Below, piece after piece: positions 18,057 to 26,910 of a stretch of 45,999 bases of DNA. Source of the DNA: Alphaproteobacteria bacterium (GTDB taxonomy: Bacteria; Pseudomonadota; Alphaproteobacteria; RF32; CAG-239); assembly GCA_017464685.1 (NCBI GenBank), contig JAFTYO010000039.1, positions 1-45,999 of the forward strand, written 5' to 3'. Within the stretch, counting starts at the first letter, position 1. Each line of letters starts with the position of its first letter. Both the position numbers and the translations under genes were made by a program. The notes below the pieces were generated by a model. The model was not told the DNA's origin. It was given only the letters and a program-made list of their open reading frames with translations, and did not search any database.

Positions 18057-19286
18057 ATGATAAAAAAACCGCATAAGATTAAAATTAAAAAACCATCTAA
18101 GGTGCATTTTACCGAACCGAAACCGATTTTTTCCAACAAAGAAATCATATTTCGGAGCGGTGGTCGTGCCAAAGTTTTTAATATATCATCAAAATTGCAA
18201 GTTTTTGTTTTGATGTGGATGTTAAGTATCGGTATATGGAGCGCATATTCTTATTACCTGTACAATGTGTCCGATGAAATTATATCCACTAAAGACAAAG
18301 AGTTAGATGAAGCAAGAGATGCTTTGGTTGATTTGATGACTGATTTTGTGGCGGTACACAGAAATGTAAGTTCAATGTTTTCTGAAGTTAATGAGGAACA
18401 ACTTAAAGATGAAACCGAGCTTAACAGATATAAACAGCAAGCTTCGGTTGTGGAAGAAAAAATCAGACAAATTACGGATAATGAAGATTGGGTTGAAAGC
18501 AAAGACATAGAAAAACAGGTTACGGTGCGAGAGGCTCTTTTGCAAAGAGACAGAGCATTATCCGAAAGAAATGAACTTGTAAATAAGATAAGTGCGTTAG
18601 AGGAAAATGTGAAAAAACTTGAGGATTCTGAAATAGAAATATTAAATCAGGTTGAGAAGATATCCACAAAAGAAATGGAAAAAATTAAAGAGGCTTTGTC
18701 TGAAATAAACAAGTCTATGAAAAATCAAAACAAATATTTCAATCCACTTGCTAACAGCAAAAAAGATTCAACCGGCGGAAAGTTTGAAGCAGACATTCCG
18801 TCAGTTGAAAATGAAGAGTTAAGTAAGAAAATGCAAGAAGTGTTTTCGCTTATCAATGATGTTGCTTATTATAAAGAAGTTATGAAATCGGTGCCCGTGG
18901 GTAAGCCGGTTTGGAGTTATTGGTTAAGTTCTCCGTTCGGAAAGCGCTCAGACCCGTTTAATAAGAAGTCAGCCGCTCATAAAGGGGTAGATTTAGCAAG
19001 TAATAAAGGTAATAAAATCAAAACGATGGCAAAGGGCAAAGTTGTTCGCTCCGAGTGGAACGGTGGATACGGAAACTATGTTGAAATTGACCACGGAAAC
19101 GGATTTAAAACCAAATATGCGCATTTAAATAAATCGTATGTTGAAAAAGGACAATATGTTGAGCAAGGTGAGTCAATCGGTGAGGTCGGTTCATCGGGAA
19201 GGTCAACTGGTCCGCATCTTCATTATGAAGTTTTGTTTAACGGGACACCTGTTGACCCGATGACATTTATTAAAGTACAAATATAA
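18057..19286 (+). CDS. M23 (LytM-type) peptidoglycan endopeptidase
   Basis: Envelope hydrolase or hydrolase activator. A basic cytoplasmic N-terminus leads to one membrane helix (about 48-68), a long coiled coil (about 75-230), and a C-terminal M23 domain. Zinc ligands are His308 and Asp312 (HKGVD) and His389 in HLH (387-389); the full set is present, so it may be catalytic rather than a degenerate EnvC/NlpD activator. The gene is 6 bp from a bactofilin gene. M23 peptidase-bactofilin pairs control cell curvature and stalk or helical shape in other Proteobacteria, so a shape role is inferred. Confidence 0.9.
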   Translation: MIKKPHKIKIKKPSKVHFTEPKPIFSNKEIIFRSGGRAKVFNISSKLQVFVLMWMLSIGIWSAYSYYLYNVSDEIISTKDKELDEARDALVDLMTDFVAVHRNVSSMFSEVNEEQLKDETELNRYKQQASVVEEKIRQITDNEDWVESKDIEKQVTVREALLQRDRALSERNELVNKISALEENVKKLEDSEIEILNQVEKISTKEMEKIKEALSEINKSMKNQNKYFNPLANSKKDSTGGKFEADIPSVENEELSKKMQEVFSLINDVAYYKEVMKSVPVGKPVWSYWLSSPFGKRSDPFNKKSAAHKGVDLASNKGNKIKTMAKGKVVRSEWNGGYGNYVEIDHGNGFKTKYAHLNKSYVEKGQYVEQGESIGEVGSSGRSTGPHLHYEVLFNGTPVDPMTFIKVQI

Positions 19287-19292
19287 GGAATT

Positions 19293-19751
19293 ATGAAAAT
19301 GAAAAAATTTCGCAGAATGTTATATTTAAAAATTGCTCGTATGGGACGCAGTTCTAATGCGACGGTACCCAGTATTATCAGTTTTGGTACCAAAATTAAA
19401 GGCAATATCTTAGGTGGTGATGTTATCCATATTGACGGACGCTTAGAGGGTAATGTGGTTTGTGAAGAACTTATTATTGGTGTTAAAGGGCAGATTGTCG
19501 GTCAGGTAAAAGCTAAAAGTTTGAGCCTGTACGGAACATTACAAGGTTCGGCTGAAGCTGAAAATGTATTTATTGCAAGCGGTGCTCATTTAACCGGAGA
19601 TGCCGTTCATAAAAGCATTGCCATTGAGCCGGGAGCTTATATTGAGGGTAGATGTATAAGAGTTCAGCCAAGACCTGAAATCAAGCCTGAACTTAAAGAA
19701 GTTTCCAAGAAAACAGAGTTGCCGTTAAAAATTGCATCAGGTGATAAGTAA
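19293..19751 (+). CDS. Bactofilin
   Basis: Polymer-forming cytoskeletal protein with a right-handed beta-helix. The core (about 28-125) has the family order of GTKIKGNI, HIDGRLEGNV, GQIVGQVKAKSLSLYGTLQGSAEAENV (given in parts) and GAYIEGRC. N- and C-terminal tails are short and basic or charged. It probably forms membrane-associated filaments that place the M23 peptidase encoded just before it. Length 152 aa is typical of BacA/CcmA proteins. Confidence 0.92.
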   Translation: MKMKKFRRMLYLKIARMGRSSNATVPSIISFGTKIKGNILGGDVIHIDGRLEGNVVCEELIIGVKGQIVGQVKAKSLSLYGTLQGSAEAENVFIASGAHLTGDAVHKSIAIEPGAYIEGRCIRVQPRPEIKPELKEVSKKTELPLKIASGDK

Positions 19752-19762
19752 GATAATCTAAA

Positions 19763-20239
19763 ATGGCAAAAAAAACAAAAAAATCAGATTTTATCAGCAC
19801 AGGGCAGGTGGCTCATAACCGTCGTGCCAATTTTGACTATTTTATTGATGATGTTTTTATTGCCGGCCTTGAATTGACAGGAACGGAAATTAAGTCTTTG
19901 CGTTTAGGCCATGCCAACATAAACGATGCGTTCGGAGTGGAAAAAAACGGTGAAATTTATATCTCGAATATGTTTATTGCCGAATATGTAAACAAAGGAT
20001 ATGAAAGTCATGCCGAAATGCGTTTGAGAAAGCTGTTGCTTAAAAAAAGAGAAATTATCAAAATTATTAATGAACTTAGCCGAAAAGGGGCAACTTTGGT
20101 AGCGATGAAGTTGTTTTTTAATGACAAAGGCAGAGCAAAACTTGAGGTTGGCTTGGGACGAGGCAAAAAGCTCTATGATAAAAGAGAAACCATCAAAGAG
20201 CGAGATTGGAAACGAGAAAAAGCAAGACTTTTGGGATAA
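19763..20239 (+). CDS. smpB: SsrA-binding protein SmpB
   Basis: Binds tmRNA and delivers it to stalled ribosomes for trans-translation. Recognisable segments are AHNRRANFDYFIDD, AGLELTGTEIKSLR, the ISNMFIAEY strand, LLLKKREI, and the basic C-terminal tail GLGRGKKLYDKRETIKERDW (in the A-site tail). Length 158 aa is normal. It follows bactofilin by 11 bp. No tmRNA gene is seen in the window. Confidence 0.97.
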   Translation: MAKKTKKSDFISTGQVAHNRRANFDYFIDDVFIAGLELTGTEIKSLRLGHANINDAFGVEKNGEIYISNMFIAEYVNKGYESHAEMRLRKLLLKKREIIKIINELSRKGATLVAMKLFFNDKGRAKLEVGLGRGKKLYDKRETIKERDWKREKARLLG

Positions 20240-20243
20240 GATA

Positions 20244-20265
20244 AAGGGCGGAAATTTCCGCCCTT
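20244..20265. terminator. Bidirectional terminator after smpB
   Basis: A perfect 22-bp palindrome (aagggcggaaa / tttccgccctt) between the converging smpB and DUF4402-like genes, flanked by A-rich and T-rich sequence on both sides. Confidence 0.85.
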
Positions 20266-20272
20266 AAAATTG

Positions 20273-20767
20273 TTAATATACTGCAGTCATAACAAATGAA
20301 CCTTTATAGTCAGATCCTTCAATGTAACCCACAGCACCATATACATCGTCTAATTTAAGAGTTCCACTAAGTACACCATATCTATCCATTTCAATATCGG
20401 TTAAAAGCATAATACTCGAGGCATTACCTACAAGCTGTACTTCATCAGGTACGATTAAGTTAGACACTTGTGCACCAGTAACTTCATTATCAGTCCACTC
20501 ACACTTGGCCGGTGAATAACCTCCAATATTGGTAAATTTATCGGCATCAGCACCGGTTGCGGTTATTTGATGACCAGCAACTGATAAACTAAGGTCGGTA
20601 ATATTAAGGTCAGTTAAATAGATAGTACCCCAATCCCAAGTTGTGCACTCTGCTTTTGCAGATAAAGCAACTTTTGCTTGTGCTTCTACAGTATATGTTT
20701 TGCTTTCAGCATTAACATTTGTTGCAGTGAGGAGGGCAATAGCCGATAAAAGAAAATATTTTCTCAT
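20273..20767 (-). CDS. Secreted DUF4402-like protein, copy 1
   Basis: A 164-aa secreted protein starting with MRKYFLLSA, a signal peptide cleaved after VNA (about residue 20). The mature part is beta-rich with the outline of the DUF4402 family: an early aromatic-Asp-x-Gly strand (WDWGTIYL), a central variable region, then LSGTLKLDD and a final GSFVMTAVY. Two Cys (AECTTW; AKCEW) sit at the same relative places in all three paralogs here, suggesting one disulfide. It is expressed from the A12 promoter cassette with a hairpin leader. The family is thought to be surface or extracellular; exact function is unknown. Confidence 0.75.
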   Translation of the reverse strand: MRKYFLLSAIALLTATNVNAESKTYTVEAQAKVALSAKAECTTWDWGTIYLTDLNITDLSLSVAGHQITATGADADKFTNIGGYSPAKCEWTDNEVTGAQVSNLIVPDEVQLVGNASSIMLLTDIEMDRYGVLSGTLKLDDVYGAVGYIEGSDYKGSFVMTAVY

Positions 20768-20840
20768 AATTTTTAATCCTTTCTATAAAAATTAAGTTTA
20801 AGTACCTTTGAAAGGTGCAAAAATCCACCTTTCAAGACGC
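20768..20840 (-). promoter_or_regulatory. Structured 5' leader of DUF4402-like copy 1
   Basis: The leader holds a perfect 10-bp stem (arms 20808-20817 and 20826-20835) with a U-rich loop, followed by a conserved GTACTTAAACTTAATTTTT segment and AAAGGAT before the ATG. The same layout occurs before the other two paralogs. Confidence 0.65.
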
Positions 20841-20879
20841 ATCATAAACCGTTTTTTTTTTTTGCAAGTAAAAAGAGTC
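20841..20879 (-). promoter_or_regulatory. A12 promoter cassette, copy 1 (class A)
   Basis: On the gene strand: GACTC (20879-20875), 7 bp, TTGCAA (20867-20862), a 15-bp spacer containing the A12 run (the complement of T12 at 20852-20863), TATGAT (20846-20841). A further TCATTTTTGATTTAAA box lies 10 bp upstream of GACTC. Confidence 0.7.
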
Positions 20880-20965
20880 TTTTGAAGTGTTTAAATCAAA
20901 AATGAAGTGTAATTATATTGACTCGAGTGTGTTTTTTTTATAATCATCTTCATAGGAGGAAAGTC

Positions 20966-21532
20966 ATGATTGAAATGAAAGAAAAATTGGTAGGTACACG
21001 CATATATTTGCAAAAGCCTGAAGTAAGTTTTGATTTTGCAAAAAAAATGTTTGAGGTTGTTGATGTCAACAGAGATGTTATTACACCATGGTTAGAATGG
21101 GCGTTACCGGATATTACAAAATCTGCCGAAGATGATTTTGCATTTGCATATGATGCCGATAAGGCTTGGAAAGCAGGCGAGCGTTTTGAATATCCGATAT
21201 ATGATATTAACAATGATGGATTTTTGGGTGTAATCGGAATGATAAGGAGCGGCAAAGAAAGAAATTGTGCATTTGAACTTGGTTATTGGCTCAAAAAAGA
21301 TGCTTGGAAAAAAGGATATATTCAAGAGGCAATTAAACTTGTTGAAGATGAACTCTTTGCCCAAGGTATTGTACGGATTACCATAAGGGCTGATGTGGAA
21401 AATGAAAACTCAAACAACACAGCCAAAAAAGCCGGATACACTTTTGAGGGCACTTTGAAAAAAAGTCATTATAACATGTGCTTACATCAGTTTCGAGACT
21501 TAAATTTGTATTCTAAAATACATCAAGAGTAA
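20966..21532 (+). CDS. GNAT acetyltransferase, RimJ/RimL type
   Basis: Cytoplasmic N-acetyltransferase that moves acetyl from acetyl-CoA to an amine, often a protein N-terminus or polyamine. The fold is recognisable by TRIYLQKPE at the start, GVIGMIRSGKERNCAFELGYWL, the acetyl-CoA region KKGYIQEA and the late VENENSNNTAKKAGY motif. Start chosen at the ATG at 20966 because aggagg (20955-20960) sits just before it; an earlier in-frame start at 20918 has no ribosome site. Product is 188 aa. Substrate unknown. Confidence 0.85.
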   Translation: MIEMKEKLVGTRIYLQKPEVSFDFAKKMFEVVDVNRDVITPWLEWALPDITKSAEDDFAFAYDADKAWKAGERFEYPIYDINNDGFLGVIGMIRSGKERNCAFELGYWLKKDAWKKGYIQEAIKLVEDELFAQGIVRITIRADVENENSNNTAKKAGYTFEGTLKKSHYNMCLHQFRDLNLYSKIHQE

Positions 21533-21660
21533 AATACGGTATACAACCTTGCTAAAATATTTGCTTTTTAATGTGTGAGGGTATAAATTTATGCTAATTT
21601 TTGATTTTGTCGGAATTATACCACAGAATGAGTCTTTTTAATTTATGAGGAACCCTTGAT

Positions 21661-24600
21661 ATGTCAGATATAAAATATAAAATGATGGATGGTAATGAAG
21701 CTGCCGCATCTGTGGCGCATCGTATGAATGAGGTTTGCGTGATTTATCCGATTACACCGTCTTCCCCGATGGGCGAATGGGCAGATGCGTGGTCGTCGGC
21801 AAAACAAAAAAACATCTGGGGTGTTGTGCCCGAAGTTCAGGAGATGCAATCGGAAGCAGGCGCTGCCGGAGCTTGTCACGGAAGTTTACAGGCAGGAGCT
21901 TTGACCACCACATTTACAGCTTCGCAAGGATTACTTTTGATGATTCCGAATATGTATAAAATAGCCGGAGAACTTTCGCCTTTTGTTATGCATGTTGCGG
22001 CTCGTTCGCTCGCTTATCACGCTTTGTCAATTTTTGGGGACCATTCAGATGTTATGGGTTGCAGACAGACCGGTTTTGCAATGCTTTGTTCAAATTCTGT
22101 GCAGGAAGCTCATGATATGGCTGCCATTGCCCAGACATCAACCTTGCGCTCAAGAGTTCCGTTTATGCACTTTTTTGACGGTTTCAGAACTTCGCACGAA
22201 ATTAAAAAAATTAAGCTCTTATCTGATGATAATTTGCGTTCAATGCTTGATGGCGTTGATTACTCGTTTGTAGCAAAAAATGCCTTAAATCCGCAAAAAC
22301 CGGTTATCAGAGGAACGGCACAAAACCCTGATGTGTTTTTTCAGGGCAGGGAAGCCTCAAATCCGTATTATCAAAATGTTGAAACTGTTGTTCAAGAAGA
22401 AATGGATAAATTTGCAGCCATTTCAGGTCGCCAATATCATGTGGTTGACTATGTCGGCGCAGAAGATGCCGATGAAGTTATCGTAATTATGGGCTCAGGT
22501 GCCGAAACTGTTGAAGAAACGGTTAATTACTTAAATGCCAACAAAGCAAAAGTCGGTGTGTTAAAAGTTCATTTATACAGACCTTTTCCGGAAAAATCTT
22601 TTATCAAAGCAATGCCCAAATGTGTAAAAGTGGTATCGGTGCTAGACAGAACAAAAGAATCGGGGGCAACCGGTGAGCCGTTATATTTAGATGTTGTGGC
22701 AACACTTTCAAAAGCATTTGCAAACGGCAAAATTGTTGCTATGCCGAAAGTGTTGGGAGGCCGTTACGGTTTATCTTCAAAAGAATTTACTCCAAGTATG
22801 GTCAAGGCGGTTTTTGATAACGGTTTGAGCCAAAATCCGATTAACGGTTTTTCGGTGGGTATTGTTGATGATGTAAACAATACATCGCTTCCGTTTGATG
22901 ATACACTAGATACCGAGCCGGCAGGTGTTGTCAAAGCGGTGTTTTACGGACTTGGTGCAGACGGAACGGTCGGAGCAAACAAAAACTCAATTAAGATTAT
23001 TGCCGAAGATGCCGGCAAATTCGGTCAGGGCTATTTTGTATATGATTCTCGCAAATCAGGCTCTATGACAACATCACATTTAAGGTTTTCCGACAATCCG
23101 ATTAAATCGGCATATTTAATTAAAAAAGCAGATTTTGTGGCTTGCCATCAATTTTCGTTTATGAACAAAGTTGATATTTTAAAAGTGGCAAAAGAAGGCG
23201 CCACATTTTTGCTTAATGCACCATATTCAAAAGATGAAGTGTGGAATCGTTTGCCAAGAGAAGTGCAAGAGCAAATTATATCAAAAAAACTCAAGTTTTA
23301 TACCATCAATGCGGTTGATGTGGCAAGAGCTACCGGTATGGGACAACGCATTAATACGGTGATGCAAACTTGCTTTTTTGCCATTTCGAACATATTGGAA
23401 AAAGATGAAGCCATTGCGCAGATTAAGGCAGCCATTAAAAAGACATATTCTAAAAAAGGTGATGAAATTGTTTTGAAAAACTTTGAGGCGGTTGATGCCA
23501 CATTACAACATTTGCATGAGGTTGAATATCCGTTAAGTGTCACTTCAAACTTTAATCGTTTGTCGGTGGTGCCGGCAGATGCACCGGAATTTGTGAAAAA
23601 GTTTACCGCCGAGATAATTGCCGGCAATGGTGATGCTTTGCCTGTTTCGGCCTTTAAAGATGTTGTTGACGGCACATATCCCACCGGAACAACTCAATAT
23701 GAAAAGCGCACAATCGCAACCGAAATTCCAATTTGGGATGAAAACACCTGTATTCAGTGTGGTAAGTGTTCTTTGGTATGCCCGCATGGTGTTATCAGAA
23801 TGAAAGTTGCAAGCCAAGATGAGCTAAAAAATGCTCCTTCAAGCTTTAAATCGGCAGATTATAAGGGCAAAGAGTTTGCCGGCAAAAAGTTTATTTTGCA
23901 AATTTCACCTCAAGATTGCACCGGTTGCGGACTTTGCGTATCGGCTTGTCCGTCCAAAAATCGTCAGGATTTGAGCAAAAAAGCCATTAATATGGAGCAC
24001 ATTGAAGAACATATCGAAAATCAAAAAGCTAATTGGAAATTTTTTGAAACACTGCCTTATGTTAAGAGAACAGAGGTTGTAAAAAATATGCCCAAAACCA
24101 CACAACTTATCAGACCGCTGTTTGAATATTCTGGCGCTTGCGGAGGTTGTGGTGAAACCCCATATATCAAATTGTTGACACAACTTTTTGGGGACAGAAT
24201 GGTCATTGCCAATGCAACCGGTTGTTCTTCAATATATTCGGGCAATTTGCCGACCACCCCATATACCAAAGATGAAAAAGGCTGTGGTCCGGCTTGGGCA
24301 AACTCTTTGTTTGAGGACAATGCCGAGTTTGGTATGGGTATGCGTTTTTCAATTGACCAACAAACAAATTTTGCAAAATCTTTGTTTGCTCAGTTAAAAG
24401 AATCAGTCGGGGCAGAGTTGGTTGATGATTTGTTGTCAAATGAACAAACAAACGATGAACAAATTGATAAGCAGCGCCAAAATGTTAAGGCTTTGCGTGA
24501 AAGATTGGCTCAGCTTGATGATGAAAAAGCAAAACATCTTGATAACTTGGCTGATTATTTGATTAAGAAATCCTTATGGATTTTAGGTGGTGACGGTTGG

Positions 24601-25218
24601 GCATATGACATTGGTTTTGGTGGTTTGGACCACGCAATTGCTTCGGGAAAAAATGTCAATATTTTGGTGCTCGATACCGGAGTATATTCTAACACCGGCG
24701 GTCAACAATCAAAAGCAACACCGATGGGTGCTTCGGCAAAATTTGCTACATCGGGTAAGGCATTGCCTAAAAAAGATTTAGGCTTGATTGCAATGTCATA
24801 CGGCAATGTTTATGTTGCTCAAGTTTCGTTTGGTGCTAACGATATGCAACTGATTAAGGCCTTAAACGAGGCAGAAGCCTTTGACGGCCCGTCACTCGTG
24901 ATTGCATATTCGCACTGTATTGCGCAAGGGTTTAACTTGGCAGACGGCTTAAATCATCAAAAAGATGCGGTTGAAACCGGCGCTTGGCCGCTCTATCGAT
25001 ATAATCCGGACAATGCAAAAAACGGCAAAGCTCCTTTGATGCTTGATTCAAAAGCACCAAGTAGGCCGTTGGCGGAATATATGTCAAATGAGGCAAGGTT
25101 CCAGATAGTGAACAAAACAAACCCAGAAAGATATGAAACATTATTAAACAAGGCGCAAGAAAATGTACATCAAAAGCGTTCTTTGTTAGAATATATGTCT
25201 CAGATGAAAAAAGACTAA
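21661..25218 (+). CDS. nifJ: Pyruvate:ferredoxin (flavodoxin) oxidoreductase
   Basis: Single-chain PFOR of 1185 aa, oxidising pyruvate to acetyl-CoA and CO2 with reduction of ferredoxin or flavodoxin. All domains are fused in the usual order: pyrimidine-binding domain I (YPITPSSPMGEWAD), domain II, gamma domain, the 2x[4Fe-4S] ferredoxin domain with CIQCGKCSLVCP from 697 and CTGCGLCVSACP from 753, and the thiamine-diphosphate domain (GGDGWAYDIGFGGLDHA). The enzyme is oxygen-sensitive and is the main evidence for an anaerobic or fermentative life. GAGGAA precedes the ATG. The gene is monocistronic with its own terminator. Confidence 0.97.
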   Translation: MSDIKYKMMDGNEAAASVAHRMNEVCVIYPITPSSPMGEWADAWSSAKQKNIWGVVPEVQEMQSEAGAAGACHGSLQAGALTTTFTASQGLLLMIPNMYKIAGELSPFVMHVAARSLAYHALSIFGDHSDVMGCRQTGFAMLCSNSVQEAHDMAAIAQTSTLRSRVPFMHFFDGFRTSHEIKKIKLLSDDNLRSMLDGVDYSFVAKNALNPQKPVIRGTAQNPDVFFQGREASNPYYQNVETVVQEEMDKFAAISGRQYHVVDYVGAEDADEVIVIMGSGAETVEETVNYLNANKAKVGVLKVHLYRPFPEKSFIKAMPKCVKVVSVLDRTKESGATGEPLYLDVVATLSKAFANGKIVAMPKVLGGRYGLSSKEFTPSMVKAVFDNGLSQNPINGFSVGIVDDVNNTSLPFDDTLDTEPAGVVKAVFYGLGADGTVGANKNSIKIIAEDAGKFGQGYFVYDSRKSGSMTTSHLRFSDNPIKSAYLIKKADFVACHQFSFMNKVDILKVAKEGATFLLNAPYSKDEVWNRLPREVQEQIISKKLKFYTINAVDVARATGMGQRINTVMQTCFFAISNILEKDEAIAQIKAAIKKTYSKKGDEIVLKNFEAVDATLQHLHEVEYPLSVTSNFNRLSVVPADAPEFVKKFTAEIIAGNGDALPVSAFKDVVDGTYPTGTTQYEKRTIATEIPIWDENTCIQCGKCSLVCPHGVIRMKVASQDELKNAPSSFKSADYKGKEFAGKKFILQISPQDCTGCGLCVSACPSKNRQDLSKKAINMEHIEEHIENQKANWKFFETLPYVKRTEVVKNMPKTTQLIRPLFEYSGACGGCGETPYIKLLTQLFGDRMVIANATGCSSIYSGNLPTTPYTKDEKGCGPAWANSLFEDNAEFGMGMRFSIDQQTNFAKSLFAQLKESVGAELVDDLLSNEQTNDEQIDKQRQNVKALRERLAQLDDEKAKHLDNLADYLIKKSLWILGGDGWAYDIGFGGLDHAIASGKNVNILVLDTGVYSNTGGQQSKATPMGASAKFATSGKALPKKDLGLIAMSYGNVYVAQVSFGANDMQLIKALNEAEAFDGPSLVIAYSHCIAQGFNLADGLNHQKDAVETGAWPLYRYNPDNAKNGKAPLMLDSKAPSRPLAEYMSNEARFQIVNKTNPERYETLLNKAQENVHQKRSLLEYMSQMKKD

Positions 25219-25229
25219 AAGCAAAAAAA

Positions 25230-25277
25230 TACCGCCTCTTTAACAGAAAATAAGAGGCGGTAAAGTTTTTATTTTTT
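25230..25277 (+). terminator. Rho-independent terminator of nifJ
   Basis: Perfect 11-bp stem taccgcctctt / aagaggcggta (25230-25240, 25252-25262) followed by a T-rich run. The T run reaches the stop codon of the opposite gene, which probably uses the same hairpin. Confidence 0.9.
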
Positions 25278-25764
25278 AGTCTAGCACAGTAAATGTATAT
25301 GTACCTGTTAAAGTACCACCTGAAAAACCTCGAGGAATATTAAGGGTTCCGCCAATTCTGGCTTTTTGGTTGGTATCGAAGTAGACGGTCATATCTGTAA
25401 TCGTAGCGTGCATATCATCACCTTCTCCTCCATCTAATTGAAGATAATCATCAGTTATTATACTCCAATTTTCATCTATAGTATTAAAAGTACTTGAAAA
25501 GGTACACTCTGCCGCTTCTCCTCCAGTATAAGTTGTTATATCTCCGGTTTTTTCAATAAGACCTGATCCCATCGCAGGAATAGTTAATGTTGATGGTTCA
25601 TTATCTGTTTTCAAATAAATTGTACCGAAATCCAAATCGCTACAAGTTACATAATTAACCATATTTACCTGAGCTTTTGCTTGAAAAGTTGCAGATTCTG
25701 AAGTTGCGTTTGCATTTGTTGCAACAAGCATTACCACCGCCGATAAAAGAAAATATTTTCTCAT
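25276..25764 (-). CDS. Secreted DUF4402-like protein, copy 2
   Basis: A 162-aa paralog of the proteins at 20.3 and 45.3 kb. Signal peptide MRKYFLLSAVVMLVATNANA, then TCSDLDFGTIYL, a central Gly/Glu-rich region with the second Cys (AAECTF), then IGGTLNIPRGFSGG and LTGTYTFTVLD at the end. The CSDLDFG segment is shared exactly with copy 3, while the rest has drifted strongly. The first 9 residues are identical in all three. Expressed from a class B A12 promoter cassette. Confidence 0.75.
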   Translation of the reverse strand: MRKYFLLSAVVMLVATNANATSESATFQAKAQVNMVNYVTCSDLDFGTIYLKTDNEPSTLTIPAMGSGLIEKTGDITTYTGGEAAECTFSSTFNTIDENWSIITDDYLQLDGGEGDDMHATITDMTVYFDTNQKARIGGTLNIPRGFSGGTLTGTYTFTVLD

Positions 25765-25834
25765 AATTTTAAATCCTTTACAAAAATTAAGTTTAAGTAC
25801 ATTTGAAAAGCTAAAAATTAGCCTCTCACATCAC
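25765..25834 (-). promoter_or_regulatory. Structured 5' leader of DUF4402-like copy 2
   Basis: Arms 25804-25812 and 25820-25828 form a 9-bp stem in RNA that uses two G-U pairs; loop is AAUUUUU. The downstream GTACTTAAACTTAATTTTT block is kept. Confidence 0.6.
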
Positions 25835-25873
25835 ATCATAAACCGTTTTTTTTTTTTGCAATTTATACGAGTC
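25835..25873 (-). promoter_or_regulatory. A12 promoter cassette, copy 2 (class B)
   Basis: Gene strand: GACTC (25873-25869), 7 bp, TTGCAA (25861-25856), 15-bp spacer with A12, TATGAT (25840-25835). The sequence upstream (TATCCACAAAGAAGACTCG) matches copy 4 rather than copies 1, 3 and 5. Confidence 0.7.
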
Positions 25874-25994
25874 TTCTTTGTGGATATTTAGTCATCTTTG
25901 AGGTAATGATACTTAAATTTAAAAAACGAGTAAGCGCTGATTTTTACGATTAGCAAAAATGTATTGGGTCTTTATTATGTCACCTAAATTTGCT

Positions 25995-26089
25995 ACCACC
26001 TCCTAACTGTCACTCCGGCACTTGATTCCTGAATCTAGGTATAAATAAAGCTATATTATTTGACCAAGTAATGACGGTTAGGAGGTGGT
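25995..26089. repeat. 95-bp inverted-repeat element
   Basis: Ends are 18-bp inverted repeats with one mismatch (arms 25995-26012 and 26072-26089, accacctcctaac...). The inside starts CTCCGGCACTTGATTCCTGAATCT, which itself has a small hairpin (GATTC/GAATC). It has the look of a small palindromic dispersed element or miniature transposable element. No target duplication is evident. The rest of the gene-free stretch 25765-26192 holds the promoters listed separately. Confidence 0.55.
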
Positions 26090-26117
26090 GATTAAGGATA
26101 AATTACGCAAAATTCTA

Positions 26118-26146
26118 TTGACAAATATGTATATATTTAGTATGTT
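26118..26146 (+). promoter_or_regulatory. Sigma70-type promoter of the 26193 gene
   Basis: TTGACA (26118-26123), 17-bp spacer, TATGTT (26141-26146). A near-consensus housekeeping promoter; the transcript would start about 40 bp before the ATG. Confidence 0.7.
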
Positions 26147-26192
26147 AACAGCATTAAAAATAAGACTATGTAAATTTTAAATTATAATTTTT

Positions 26193-26843
26193 ATGGAAAC
26201 AGGTAAATTTTATCTTGATGAATCTGGCTGTTTTACAACCGACATCAAAAGGGCAAAAGTGCTCATTTGTTCAAAAGGCGTATTCGTTAAACCAAAGTGT
26301 TTTGTGGATAAAAACTTAAAGGTAGTATCTGACATCAGTAAGGTATGGGGCATTGTGAATGCCTATGACAAAGACCGACTTCAGGTTATGTTGTTGCAAT
26401 CAGGTGGTCCGGTAGTACGAAAGTTTGTCGTCAAAGAAATGAGTAAGCATGTAGTAGCAGATTATCCTACAAGTTATAAACTTGAGCCAATGTATCCGAC
26501 AAGCAAGATATGTTTGCTGGCTAATTTTATGGAAGCTAAAGCATTGGTGACAAACTGCTTTACGGATACACAGATTGTCGACAGAGAAGGAAAAATAAAA
26601 AATCCGCGAGTCGGACATGTGGAAGATTTGCCGGCATCAATCAGTGGTATCAAACGCAGCTTTCGTGTAGATACGGCACAGCATGGCAAAACATCTTCAT
26701 TTGCCGATAAAAAGGGTGTTGTAATTGAAGATGTCTGTTGCAAAAGCAATTCTTATCCGGCTTTTCTCATCAGCTTTACTACATTTAAAAAGCTCAATCC
26801 AGAGGTGGATTTTTTGAAAGATTACCTTTATTTTTGTGAGTGA
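26193..26843 (+). CDS. Hypothetical protein, 216 aa
   Basis: No family recognised. The protein has no signal peptide or membrane helix. It looks like a mixed alpha/beta cytoplasmic protein with ten Cys, including a DVCCKS pair and a C-terminal YFCE. A strong promoter and a strong terminator frame it, so it is a single-gene unit. There is no clear Shine-Dalgarno sequence before the ATG. It follows the 95-bp inverted-repeat element directly, which hints at an accessory gene. Function unknown. Confidence 0.65.
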   Translation: METGKFYLDESGCFTTDIKRAKVLICSKGVFVKPKCFVDKNLKVVSDISKVWGIVNAYDKDRLQVMLLQSGGPVVRKFVVKEMSKHVVADYPTSYKLEPMYPTSKICLLANFMEAKALVTNCFTDTQIVDREGKIKNPRVGHVEDLPASISGIKRSFRVDTAQHGKTSSFADKKGVVIEDVCCKSNSYPAFLISFTTFKKLNPEVDFLKDYLYFCE

Positions 26844-26847
26844 TTTT

Positions 26848-26877
26848 AAATCCGGCCATTTATGGTCGGATTTTTTT
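26848..26877 (+). terminator. Rho-independent terminator
   Basis: Stem aaatccggcca / tggtcggattt (one G-T pair), 4-nt loop, then seven T. Ends the 26193 gene. Confidence 0.92.
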
Positions 26878-26910
26878 ACATCGCTTTTAACTTAATATTA
26901 AATCTGTCAG

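Noticed and set aside
23298-23684. 128-aa open frame opposite nifJ
   Set aside because: Shadow of the strongly conserved nifJ coding sequence.
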